DNA of 64,000 bases. It comes from Sorghum bicolor (Eukaryota > Streptophyta > Magnoliopsida > Poales > Poaceae). The stretch is from contig NC_012878.2 of assembly GCF_000003195.3 (NCBI RefSeq), forward strand, positions 52,204,629 through 52,268,628, in the 5' to 3' direction. Below, piece after piece: positions 10,250 through 21,300 of the stretch. The translations under genes and the position numbers were made by a program. A model generated the notes under the pieces. It worked only from the letters and a program-made list of their open reading frames with translations. It was not told the origin of the DNA and searched no databases. Numbering within the stretch: position 1 is the first letter of the stretch; each line of letters opens with the position of its first letter.

Positions 10250-13200
10250 ATGCCTGTAAGACTCGTTGCCGCCGACGACTGGCGCCCGTCGTCGATGACG
10301 GAGCGCCGGCTGTTGGAGCTTGAGAAGGAGGGACTGCTGCGCCGCCGCACCTCGCTGTCGTCGCCAGAGTGGATCGCGCCGCCGGCGAGCCACAGGGCGC
10401 CTCAGCCGCCCGAGGGCTACGTGGTGTCATTCGCCAAGTTTCACCGCCATGGTCTGGGCGCGCCTCCAAGCCGCTTCATGCGGGCCCTCTGCTTCCATTA
10501 TGGGGTGGAGCTGCAGCACTTCTCTCCGAACGCCATCACCGTGGCGGCGGTCTTCGCCGCCGTGTGTGAGGGCTTCCTAGGGATGATGCCGCACTGGGAG
10601 CTGTGGCTCCACCTCTACAGGGGCGAGCTGTTCCACGCCTCCACCGGAACCACGGGCGTGAGGAAACCCGTGCGAGCGGGTTGCCTCAACCTGGTGCAGA
10701 AGACGGGGAAGACGGACCGGCCGCGGGAGTACATCCCGGTAGGGTTGTCGACCAACCATGCCGGTTGGGATTCTCAATGGTTCTACCTGCGCAACGACGA
10801 CAACCTCCTACCTCCCTACTCGGGCCGTCTGATCTTGGAGCGCCCAGCGGACTGGACGTACGGCGTCGTCCAAGCTCATCAGTCTCGGCTCGACCCCCTC
10901 CTCGACGCCCTGAAGAAGCTTCGCCAGGAAGGTTTGTCCGCCGCCCTCGTCCTCTCGGCGGTCCATCATCGGAGAGTTCTTCCTCTGATGTCACGACCGC
11001 TGAGGATGGACGAGATGGGCCCTGGCGTCTCGTCTCGGGACCTCGAGGCATGTCGGATGTCCAGCGAGCCTCCGACGGATGATGAAGTCGCGGCCCGAGT
11101 CAGGGCCGCAATCGCCGGTGATTTCAAGCCGGAACACGTCAACGGCTTCCCCATGCGACCCGACGCGGGCTCGATCGATCTGGTACGCTTTCTTCTTGCG
11201 CGCATCCTCGATTCTAGGTTTTGCCCCCTCCCATCTCTTTTTTCTAAGTCTACCTTAGTTTTGGCAGGGCCGAATTGACGTCCGGTCCTCGAGGCCTCCA
11301 GTAAAGGAGGACGAGGTCGATCGCGACAAACGACGCCAATCCGCCGAGAAGTCGAAGTCTGCCAAGGACTCCGCGAAAAAGGGGGAGAAGAAGAAGAATC
11401 TCGAGCGCCAAGCATTGGAGGCGCGTCGAGCCAAATCCAGGCAGAGGGGGGAGCCTGAGGAAGAATCCCCCAACGATGACGACGATGACGACGAGAGTAG
11501 CGACGACTCCGAGGGGATGGCGTCGCGTCTCGATCGGCTCCTCGAGGGCCCCCCTCGAGATGACGTCGATACCCCCCAGACGGAGGTGCCGGATGAGGGT
11601 CCGAGCGGGTCTCGTCGTCCCCGGCCCGACGCTCCTTCCGCGCTCAAGGCGGGCCGGGACGCACCGCGCCCTCCCCTGGCGCCCAAGGAGAGTGGTCCGG
11701 CAAGATCCCAGGCGTCGAGGCCGCTGACCCGCGGTCGCGCTGCGGCTTCTGAGAAAGGAGACGCCGGCCGTAGGAGCGCAAGTCCCGGCACTCGCCAAGC
11801 GGGACCCGATGTGCCTAGGCCAGTCTCTGCCCTCGAGGGGCCTAGCGCCCCGACGCGGGGTGGCTCGAGGCCCGCTGGTCGGGGTAGCGGAAGGCGAGCC
11901 GTTCTGCCCGTGGGGTAAGCCTTTTTGCCGTTGCGGTCTTTGTCCCCTTATTCTCTCACCTTTCCTCACGTGCTTACTTTTTCTCAGGCTGAAACGGGCC
12001 CTTGAGCAGGCCCAACCATCGATGGCCAAGAGGCTCAGAACGGGTGCCGCACCCACGGAACAAGGTTCGTAGTTAATTCCTGGGTGTCGCGATATTACTA
12101 CACCGGTTATCATGGCGTCTGACCCTTACCTTTTGTTTCGCAGGGCCGTCCAGCACCCAACCTTCAGCCGGCGTCGAGGCGGCGTCGCCTCGTCCCGCGC
12201 CTACTCCGTCGCCACCAACTCATGATGCGACCCCTCAGACGCGAGTGTCAGAGGGAGCCCCCGAGCCGCCTCGATTGGGGGTCGAGGGGGAGCCCATCAC
12301 CATCAGCGATACATCTGATGGTAACGAAGCGTCTGGGGGCGTTCGACCCATGGAGGAAGAGGCGTCGACTCCCAATGTCGCAGGACGGACTCCCTGGCCC
12401 GCAGGCCTTCGAGCCTTCGAGACACAAAGGAAGATGGCGGAGGAGGAGGCGCGGGAGCGCGAGGCGGCGCAGCCGTCACTGGAGCAGCAGCAGCAGCAAC
12501 CCCAGCCGGAGGAGCAACTGCAGTATCAGCATGACGAGCAGCAGCAGCAGCAGCTGGGGCGGCAACAGCAGCTGGGGGGCCAAGAGAACGAGCCACTCGA
12601 GCCCCCGCCTCAAATTTTGGCCGGACCGGCGCCGCAGGCGTCGCAAGAGCCCGGCGATCAAGAGGGAGATTTGCCGGTGTACGGGCCTCCCACCCCAGCG
12701 TGGCTTCTCCCGGGGGCGCCCGCCGCGATTCGGGCAGAGTCGGGGCGAGCGGACGGAGTGGTGGCGCTCGCCTGCATGATGCGCACCCCCACCGACCCCG
12801 AGTCCGAAATCAAGAGGACACTCTACGGCATGGACGGGATCGCCCCAGGGTTCCTCCGGGAGCGTCGAGCGTGGGAGGACCGTTTTCCCTCCGAGGAAGA
12901 CGAGATCGGAGCGTCTGGGAGCAAGGACGGTACGTGGAAGACGGTGGACGACGACGGCCGGTTCCCTTGCCTCGCCGACCTGTTCTTACGCCACGGGGGT
13001 TCCCTCGAGACTGTCGAGAACTTCCTCCGCGGCGTCAAGGTGCGGGCCGATCGGGAGATGGAGAACTGGTGCCCCGATCGGATTCGTATCCGAGCTTCCA
13101 GCGACCCGTCCGAGCCCAATATCTTCCTCGATGACAAGAAGGAAGTCGAGAAGTGGGAGCACGTCGAGGAGCTCCGCCTTTGGATGAAACACGTGGTGGG

Positions 13201-14542
13201 GCTCCTATCGGACGTCATCAACAACGGGCTCGGGCCCGCTTATTTTGTAAGTGTTTCTCGAGCTCCAATCGTTGTGGTGCTTTTGGGTCTCCGTGTTCTA
13301 ATCCCCCTGGCCCCTGATTCGCAGGATATGAAAGAGACCTCTCGCATCAAGTCTAGCTTCATACATGCCACGAGGGGCGGATGGGAGCAGCTTCCCCTCC
13401 TCAAGGATCAACTCCTCGAGTCACAGGAAAAGCTGCTTAAAGCTTATAAAGAACTTATAGCACTCGAGGAGGAGAAGAAGGTGAGGGAGGCTGCTTTGGC
13501 CGAGGCCCGAGAGGTCTCGAAGAAGGCGGAGGAGGAGGCGGTGCGGCTACGGGAGCGGGCTCTCACGGTCGAGGAGGCCGCGTCCAGAGCCCGGGAGGAG
13601 GTCCTGTCCCACAAGAGCACCATCGCGGACCTGGACAAGGAGAAGGGCCTTCTCCAAACCGACCTGGACTCCCTCCGCGATACCTTCCAGAAGATGAAGG
13701 TGGCTTGCGTGGAAAATGAGGTCGCCAGAGGTGCCGCCGAGGACGCGAAGAAGAAAGCCCTCGAAGACCTCGAGATAGAGCGAGCTCGATCCCGCAGTCT
13801 CTCCGACGACGTCGAGCGTCTGAAAGGAGAACTGCTGGAGAAGAGCGGAGCCGTCGCCCAGGCCGGCAAGGTGATTGAAGATCTCCGCGTCGCCAATACT
13901 GAGCTGGCGCGCTCCAACAAAGAGATCGAGCGCGCCAACACCAGATTGGTTGGCGAGAACACGGCTCTAGAGGAGAGCATCAAAGGTATGTTTCCTTTGT
14001 CGAATTTCCTCTTCGAGGTGTGTTTGAGTTTTTCCTAAACCTTCTCTGTATTGGCGTTTATAGGGCTCAAGGACGAACTCCTGGCTGCCCAAGCCGAGGC
14101 TCGCAACGCTAAGGCTCAACTCGAGGCTGAGGTCGCTTTGAACCGTCGAGTGCGGACGGCGATAAGCGATCTCTCGACCTCTTGGGAGGTCGAGCCTATG
14201 GATGAGTCGAGGGAGGACGCTCGAGGTGACGCCCTGATCGACCAGTTGTGCTACATAGGCGCGACGCTGCGAGATCGGGTGCGGGATGCCCTCCACATCG
14301 GGGTGAAGCGGGCGATGGCGGTTGTCTGCTCGGGCTTCTCCTACGACATGGAGGTAGTATCCCACGGCTTCGTCACCGACATCTCTAAGACCGACGCGGA
14401 GAACGAAGAAAGGCTTCACACTTTGATCGATGACGCGGAGGCCCCTGGAGAGAGGCTGGCCAAGCTGTTTGAACCTGAGGTGCTTCCTCCTGAGACTGGC
14501 TCGGGCGGAGGTGAGGGTGGCGAGGAACGTACCATGGACTGA
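10250..14542 (+). CDS. Antisense six-exon gene within the gypsy
   Basis: A spliced gene runs opposite to gag-pol. The exons I infer are 10250-11182, 11268-11914, 11988-12064, 12144-13246, 13325-13985 and 14064-14542. All five introns are 73-85 bp, start GT and end AG. The joined frame is 3900 nt (1299 residues) with no stop. Residues 1-311 resemble the plant family called putative gypsy type transposon (Pfam Transposase_28, PF04195, from memory), with LHLYRGELFHASTG and GWDSQWFYLRND as landmarks. Then come a Lys-rich segment, an Asp/Ser run (about residues 375-395), a Pro/Arg-rich part, a Gln-rich stretch (about 660-700), a long coiled coil (about 945-1190) and an acidic/Gly tail. Intron 4 is 78 bp without a stop, so its retention would keep the frame. 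Function is unknown. Nucleic-acid or Gag binding is only a guess. Confidence 0.75.
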
Positions 14543-15093
14543 GGCCTGCGAGCCTGCTCGGGGTGCCTCGGGCCCCTTGTATGAAACTTAGTTAATCCTG
14601 TTTCTGAGCGATACAATACTTTTGTGGTTGTTAAATGTTTGTTTGTCTTTCCACTCGAGGTTCTTTTATTTCCTTTTGCCTACGAATGCGTTCCTTGTTC
14701 GATTTTTCGTAAAACACAGCCTCGATCGCCTCGAGGGTGAGGGAGTGAGTAAAGTTTCCATAGCCCGGGGGCGTAGGTGTTCTCAGGCTCGCTATCCTTC
14801 GATCCTCGAGGGGCTCGAGGCGCCTTGACTACTCGATCGTTCAAGGTTTACTAAGTAGGAAAAAGAGAAACTTTTTGGTTTTTTCGACGCTTGGGGAGGG
14901 GTCGTCCCTCTGGTAGCCCCCGAGGGGGTGCGGACCATGATGGGTCATGGTCGGCATCCCCTTTTAACGTCGAGACTATAATTCGTAACTATTTTTGGTA
15001 CAGAAAGAAACTGCTCGAGGGGGAGACTTTATTTATTCATGCGTTCATTTACAAAGTCTTCGTATAAAAAGTAAGATCGTAAATCTAGGACTT

Positions 15094-18000
15094 CTAGGGG
15101 TAGAATCGACGTAGCTGTTCGATGTTCCATGCGTTGGTGAAGACTGCCCCCTTTTCGTCCGCCAATTTGTACGTTCCTGGCTTAAGGACCTCGGCCACCA
15201 CATACGGGCCTTCCCAAGGTGGGGTTAGCTTGTGGCGTCCTTGGTTGCTTTGCCGGCGTCGTAGGACAAGGTCGCCTACGTTGAGGTCCCTCTTGCGCAC
15301 GTGTTTGTCGTGGTAGCGTCGGAGTCTCTGCTGATATCTAGCAGAGTTGAGGAGGGCCATGTCTCGAGCCTCCTCGAGTTGGTCGACCGCGTTTTCTCGA
15401 GCTTCTTTGTTCGATTGCTCATTGTAAGCCTTGAGTCGAGGTGACCCATACTCGAGGTCTGTGGGGAGGACAGCCTCAGAGCCGTAGACCATGAAGAACG
15501 GGGTGTATTTGGTGGCCCTGCTCGGCGTTGTCCTTAGGCTCCATAGGACCGAGGAAAGCTCCTCGATCCATCTCTTGCCGAATTTCTTCAATCGATTGTA
15601 GATCCTTGGCTTGAGTCCTTGCAAAATCATGCCGTTGGCACGCTCGACCTGGCCGTTAGTTCGAGGGTGGGCTACTGCGGACCAGTTCACACGGATGTGA
15701 TGCTGATCGCAGAAATCCAAGAACTTTCTGCCGGTGAACTGGGTGCCGTTGTCGGTGATGATGACATTGGGGATCCCAAATCGGTGGATGATGTCGGAGA
15801 AGAAAAGGACGGCCTGCTCGGAGCGGATGTTAGTGATGGGTCGAGCCTCGATCCATTTGGAGAACTTGTCAATAGCCACCAGCAAATGGGTATACCCTCC
15901 TTTCGCCTTTTGTAGAGGTCCTACTAAATCGAGCCCCCACACCGCAAACGGCCAGGTGATGGGGATCATCTGAAGAGCGTGGGCGGGCTGGTGCGTCTGT
16001 TTGGCGTAGAATTGGCATCCATGACACGAGCGTACGAGCTCGATGGCATCCGCCACGGCCGTTGGCCAGTAAAAGCCTTGTCGAAAAGCGTTTCCTACAA
16101 GGGTCCGTGGGGCGGCGTGGTGGCCACAAGCCCCCGAGTGCAGGTCGTCGAGGAGTTTTCGGCCTTCCTCTATGGTGATGCAACGCTGCAAGATCCCCGT
16201 CGGGCTCCGTCGATATAGCTCGTTGTCTTCACCATAGATCACATATGATTTGGCCCGTCGAGCGATACGACGAGCTTCTGTCCTGTCTTCTGGCAATTCA
16301 CCGCGGATAAGGCAGTCGAGGAACGGTGTGCGCCAATCAAATGGTCGACCCGGTCGTCGTTCTATTTCCATCACCTCTTCCTCCATCAAGAGCGCATCGA
16401 CAGCATTGGTTGGTTGGGCGATGGCGGTATCGACGCCGGCCCCCGTGCTTAGGTCGACGGATGGCTCGTGTAGATCCTTCGAGAATACATCAGGCGGCAC
16501 TGTGCCTCTGGTAGATGCAATCTTGGCGAGTTCGTCGGCCGCCTCGTTGTAGCGTCGAGCGACATGGACGAGCTCGAGGCCGTGGAATTTGTCTTCGAGT
16601 CGACGTACCTCCTTGCAGTATGCTTCCATTTTTGGGTCATGGCAGCTCGAGGCTTTCATTACTTGGTCGATGACGAGTTGGGAGTCGCCTCGGACGTCGA
16701 GGCGTCGGACTCCTAACTCGATAGCGATCTTGAGACCGTTGACGAGAGCCTCATATTCTGCGACATTGTTAGATGCGGCGAAATGAATCCTGATTACGTA
16801 CCTCATGTGGACGCCCAAGGGTGAGATGAACAGTAGGCCGGCCCCGGCCCCAGTTTTCATGAGTGACCCGTCGAAATACATTGTCCACAGCTCCGCCTGG
16901 ACCTGAGTCGGGGGAAGCTGGGAGTCCGTCCATTCTGCGACGAAGTCTACCAGGGCTTGTGATTTGATGGCCTTTCGAGGCGCGTAAGTGAGAGTCTCGC
17001 TCATGAGCTCGACCGACCACTTCGCTATCCTTCCCGTGGCCTCCTTGCTCTGGATTATTTCGCCCAAAGGGAAAGAAGAGACCACCGTGATAGGATGACC
17101 AAGGAAATAATGCTGTAATTTACGGCGGGCAAGGATTACGGCGTAGATCAGCTTCTGGATTTGGGGGTAACGCGCCTTGGTCTCCGAAAGTACCTCGCTG
17201 ACGAAATAGACCGGCCTTTGGACTGGTAGCGCGTGACCCTCCTCTTGTCTTTCGACCACCACCGCCGCGCTGACGACCTGGGTCGTCGACGCGACGTAGA
17301 GGAGCAGCGGTTCCGCCGGTTGAGGCGGAACCAGGACTGGTGCCGAAGTCAGCGTCTTTTTCAGCTTTTCAAGTGCTTCCTCGGCCTCGGGGGTCCAAGA
17401 AAAACGCTCGACCTTCTTCAGGAGTCGATATAATGGTAATGCCTTTTCTCCTAGTCTCGAGATGAAACGGCTCAGAGCCGCCAGGCACCCCGTGACTCTC
17501 TGGACACCCTTGATGTCTCGGATTGGCCCCATTTTCGTGATGGCCGAGACTTTCTCGGGGTTGGCCTCGATACCGCGCTGTGAAACGATGTATCCTAAGA
17601 GCATGCCTCGAGGCACGCCAAAAACGCACTTCTCGGGATTAAGCTTGATCCGGTTGGTGCGTAAGCAGCTGAAAGCAACCTCGAGGTCCTGGATCAGGTC
17701 TCCTCGTTGCTTTGACTTGACGACAATGTCGTCGACGTAGGCTTCGACCGTCGAACCTATATGTTCGCCAAATACGTGGAGCATGCAACGTTGATACGTG
17801 GCTCCCGCGTTTCGAAGCCCAAATGGCATGGTCACGTAGCAAAACATCCCGAAAGGCGTGATAAAAGAGGTCGCGAGCTGGTCGGACTCTTTCATTTTTA
17901 TTTGGTGATAACCAGAATAAGCATCAAGGAAAGAAAGGGTTTCACATCCCGCGGTAGAATCGACAATCTGATCGATGCGTGGTAATGGAAAAGGGACTTT

Positions 18001-18315
18001 CGGACATGCTTTATTCAAACTAGTATAATCAACACACATCCTCATTTTTCCATTCTTTTTCTTAACTAATACAGGGTTTGCTAACCATTCGGGATGATGA
18101 ACCTCCTTGATGAATCCGGCCGTCAAAAGCTTGTGGACTTCCTCGCCAATGATCTTGCGCTTTTCCTCGTCGAATCGGCGCAACCGCTGCTTCACTGGCT
18201 TGGAACCGGCTCGAATCTCCAAGGAGTGCTCGGCGACTTCCCTTGGTATGCCCGGCATATCCGAGGGACTCCATGCGAACATATCAGCATTCGCACGGAG
18301 AAAGTCGACGAGCAC
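15094..18315 (-). CDS. Gypsy pol: RT, two RNase H domains, integrase
   Basis: This is the Tat-lineage pol frame. The first Met is at 18315, but the same frame continues upstream through a single TAG (18324-18322) into gag-protease, so this start is arbitrary. Reverse transcriptase shows FLDAYSGYHQI, TMPFGLRNAGATY and the catalytic EAYVDD at about residues 191-196. Next is the gypsy RNase H (LLLYVAST..., with the connection region partly decayed), then a second archaeal-type RNase H with MYFDGS, NVAEYEALVNGL, VRGDSQLV and NEAADELA. Integrase follows, with the zinc-binding H/H and CHGC, GLDLVGP, TDNGTQF and NGQVERAN (D, D, E catalytic residues). The stop is at 15094. No other internal stop is seen. 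Confidence 0.92.
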   Translation of the reverse strand: MLVDFLRANADMFAWSPSDMPGIPREVAEHSLEIRAGSKPVKQRLRRFDEEKRKIIGEEVHKLLTAGFIKEVHHPEWLANPVLVKKKNGKMRMCVDYTSLNKACPKVPFPLPRIDQIVDSTAGCETLSFLDAYSGYHQIKMKESDQLATSFITPFGMFCYVTMPFGLRNAGATYQRCMLHVFGEHIGSTVEAYVDDIVVKSKQRGDLIQDLEVAFSCLRTNRIKLNPEKCVFGVPRGMLLGYIVSQRGIEANPEKVSAITKMGPIRDIKGVQRVTGCLAALSRFISRLGEKALPLYRLLKKVERFSWTPEAEEALEKLKKTLTSAPVLVPPQPAEPLLLYVASTTQVVSAAVVVERQEEGHALPVQRPVYFVSEVLSETKARYPQIQKLIYAVILARRKLQHYFLGHPITVVSSFPLGEIIQSKEATGRIAKWSVELMSETLTYAPRKAIKSQALVDFVAEWTDSQLPPTQVQAELWTMYFDGSLMKTGAGAGLLFISPLGVHMRYVIRIHFAASNNVAEYEALVNGLKIAIELGVRRLDVRGDSQLVIDQVMKASSCHDPKMEAYCKEVRRLEDKFHGLELVHVARRYNEAADELAKIASTRGTVPPDVFSKDLHEPSVDLSTGAGVDTAIAQPTNAVDALLMEEEVMEIERRPGRPFDWRTPFLDCLIRGELPEDRTEARRIARRAKSYVIYGEDNELYRRSPTGILQRCITIEEGRKLLDDLHSGACGHHAAPRTLVGNAFRQGFYWPTAVADAIELVRSCHGCQFYAKQTHQPAHALQMIPITWPFAVWGLDLVGPLQKAKGGYTHLLVAIDKFSKWIEARPITNIRSEQAVLFFSDIIHRFGIPNVIITDNGTQFTGRKFLDFCDQHHIRVNWSAVAHPRTNGQVERANGMILQGLKPRIYNRLKKFGKRWIEELSSVLWSLRTTPSRATKYTPFFMVYGSEAVLPTDLEYGSPRLKAYNEQSNKEARENAVDQLEEARDMALLNSARYQQRLRRYHDKHVRKRDLNVGDLVLRRRQSNQGRHKLTPPWEGPYVVAEVLKPGTYKLADEKGAVFTNAWNIEQLRRFYP

Positions 18316-18321
18316 GGCTTC

Positions 18322-21300
18322 CTATTTGGGGTCGAGGTCGGTACTGATCGTCAGCACCTTGCCGTCAGAGTTGTTGGGGTCGAGCGGGATCTTCTTAGTT
18401 CCTTCCGCCGCCTCGAAGCTACCCGCATGACGTTTAGGTTCTGGAGCCTCAGCGGCCATGGCTTCGAGCTTTGCAACGAGCTCGGTGGAGCTCTCGACCG
18501 CCTCCCCGTACTCGACGCACTCGACGTCGCACTCGTACGCGTGCTCGAAGGAGGAGCTGACGGTGATGACGCCTTTGGGACCAGGCATCTTGAGCTTCAA
18601 GTATGTGTAGTTGGGTATAGCCATGAATTTGGCGTAGCCCGGGCGCCCGATGATGGCGTGGTACGTGCCTCGGAACCCGACCACCTCAAAGGTGAGGGTT
18701 TCTTTCCTGAAGTTGGCCGCCGTGCCGAAGCAGACCGGTAGGTCGATTCGACCTACCGGCAGTGCCTTTTTCCCTGGTACGACGCCATGGAAACCGCCGG
18801 CGCTTGGCTGAAGGCGTCCTCTGTCGATGCCGAGGAGGTCGAGGGTTTCGAGGTAGGTGATGTTGAGGCTGCTGCCACCATCCATCAGCACTTTCGAGAG
18901 TCGGGTGTTGATGATGATGGGGTCGACGACGAGCGGGTAGACGCCTGGGGCAACCACCTTGTCAGGGTGATCTTCTCGGTCGAAGGTGATGGGAGTGCTT
19001 GACCAGCTGAGGTACTGGGGCACCGCCATCCTTGCCGCGAAGACTTCGCGACGCTCCCTCTTGCGCTGCCTCGTGGTCAACTGAGTCGAAGGCCCGCCAT
19101 AGATCATGTAGCAGTCGTGGACGGCGGGGAAACCGTCGTCCTCTTTGTTGTCCTCCTTGCCGCCTGCCTTCTCCTTCTTGGAGTCATCACGCGCATCTTT
19201 TTTGAGCCCCTGACCGTCGAAATGCTTTCTCAGCATGCGACAATCCTTGAGTTTGTGGTTAGCGCCCCCCTTATGGTAAGGGCACGGCTCCTCCAGCATC
19301 TTGTCGAAGATGCCTCCTTCCGGAGGGCCTCGCGGCTTCTTCCGATCCACCGTGGCGACGAGGTCGTCCTCCGAATCTCCCTGGTGGAATTGCCGTACTT
19401 TCTGCTTCTTTTTATTTTTCTTGAGGCCTCGACCGGAAGTTCTTTCTTCTTCGACGGGCTGCTTGCCTTTTCTTCCTTCTGAGCTGAAGAAAGCGCCGAC
19501 TGCCTCCTCCCCTGCCGCGTAGTTTGCTACTACGTCCATCAGCTCGTCGACGGTCTGAGGTCGATTGCGGCCTAATTCCCGCACCAAGTCCCGACTGGTG
19601 GTACCCGAGACGAACGCCAAGATGACGTCGTGGTCAGGAATGTGAGGCAACTCAGTGCGCTGCTTCGAGAAGCGTCGAGCGTACTCCCGTAGAGTCTCTC
19701 CTGACTTCTGCTTGCATTTGCTGAGGTCCCACGAGTTCCCTGGCCGTATATAGGTCCCCTTGAAATTACCCTCGAAGACTCTGACCAGGTCGACCCAGTT
19801 GTGAATCTGATTGGCTGGGAGCTCCTCGAGCCATCGACGGGCGGTGTCGGAGAGGAAAAGGGGTAGCTGTCTGATGATGGCTCGATCATCCCCCCGAGCG
19901 CCACCCAGCTGACAAGCCAACCTGAAGTCGGCCAGCCAGAGTTCTGGCTTGGTTTCTCCATTGTACTTCGCGATGCTGGTTGGGGGTCGGAACGGACTAG
20001 GCAGTGGCGTGCTGCGAATCGCTCTGCTGAACACCCGCGGGCCTGGTGGCTCGGGGGCCACTCTGTCCTCGTCGCTGTCGTACCTCCCACCGCGATGCGC
20101 GCTATAACCACGTTCTTCCGCGTCTCCGTGCCGTCGGCGTCTACTTTCTTTGACGTCGTGTCGCGCGTCGTATTGACGTTGATTGTCGGCAGGGAGGATG
20201 AGAGCGGTCTTTCTGCCTCGAGGGGGAGGTTGTTGCTGGACAGACACCTCCTCTTCAATTAGAGGCTGTTCGTTGCGTTTCTCTGTGGCAGCCCCTCGTC
20301 GTCGAGATGCTGAACTTTCGGCTTGTTGAACCGCTGCCACCTGGAGCAACGTCTGAACTTCGTCTCGAATTCGTCGGGCCTGGGAATTCGATGGTTCTGG
20401 CATGTTACGCAGCAGCATCGTCGCTGCCACTACATTCTGGCCTGCTCGAGGGAAACGGCTGACAGGTTGCTCCGCCTCTGCGTCGCCGATGATCTGTCGA
20501 TGTACCTCTCGAGCGCGTCTGCGGACACTTCCGCCCGGCGGGTAGGGCAGGTCTTGTTCGAGGATTTGCTCGAGCAGGACGAGGCGCTCGCGGTCTTCGT
20601 CGAGCTTCATCTTGAGCTCCCGCAGCTGCGCGAGCTGCGCGGTTCTATCTTCCTGAGGAAGAGGATCGAACCTTCCGCCGTTCCCAGGCGTCCTGGGGTC
20701 TTCTTGCGCCGCGGGGGCTTGTCCACCCGCAACGACGTCCCGTATCTCGTCAGTGGTTTCTGCTACTCCGTCGAGGTGGTAGCATTCCCTTGTAGGGTCG
20801 TAGCTGTCTGTCTCGGAGTCGGAGTCTGGTTCGGCAGTGTGGGAACGTTCGCGTCCTTCCTCCGACCATCGTTGCTCGAGGGAGGTAATCGAGTATCGCC
20901 CGGGGCCTAGGCGGCGGAGGCCTCGTACTTGGGAAAGGTCCGGCCGTTCGGATGTCGGCCGCCGCTCTTCGAAACTACGTGGGATGACCATTGGTCTTTC
21001 CACGTATGTCTGAGCGTTTGGGCATATCGTCTTGGCGAGCGATGCCGCGGCGTTGTCCAATCCGAACGGCAGTGCCGTCCTTGGAGAGAGCAACCCGCGT
21101 GGGGGTAGCCTAGCTGCGGTGGGAGAGGGCGCGTGAGACGCGTCTCCCCCCGTCGTCACGTGGTGCTGAGTCGTCGTGCTTGTTGCTCGGTCACACGGTG
21201 TCGCTGCCTTGTGGCCCGCATCCTGCCTTGCGCGAGTTGTTGGTCGCGCTGAAGCAGAGGGGCCGCGGTGGTGCTGCCCGCGCCTCTTCTTAGGCGGGGA

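Noticed and set aside
10047..12113. Long minus-strand ORFs opposite the antisense gene (for example 11250-12113)
   Set aside because: High GC content opens shadow frames. The + strand frame is the one that closes across five introns.
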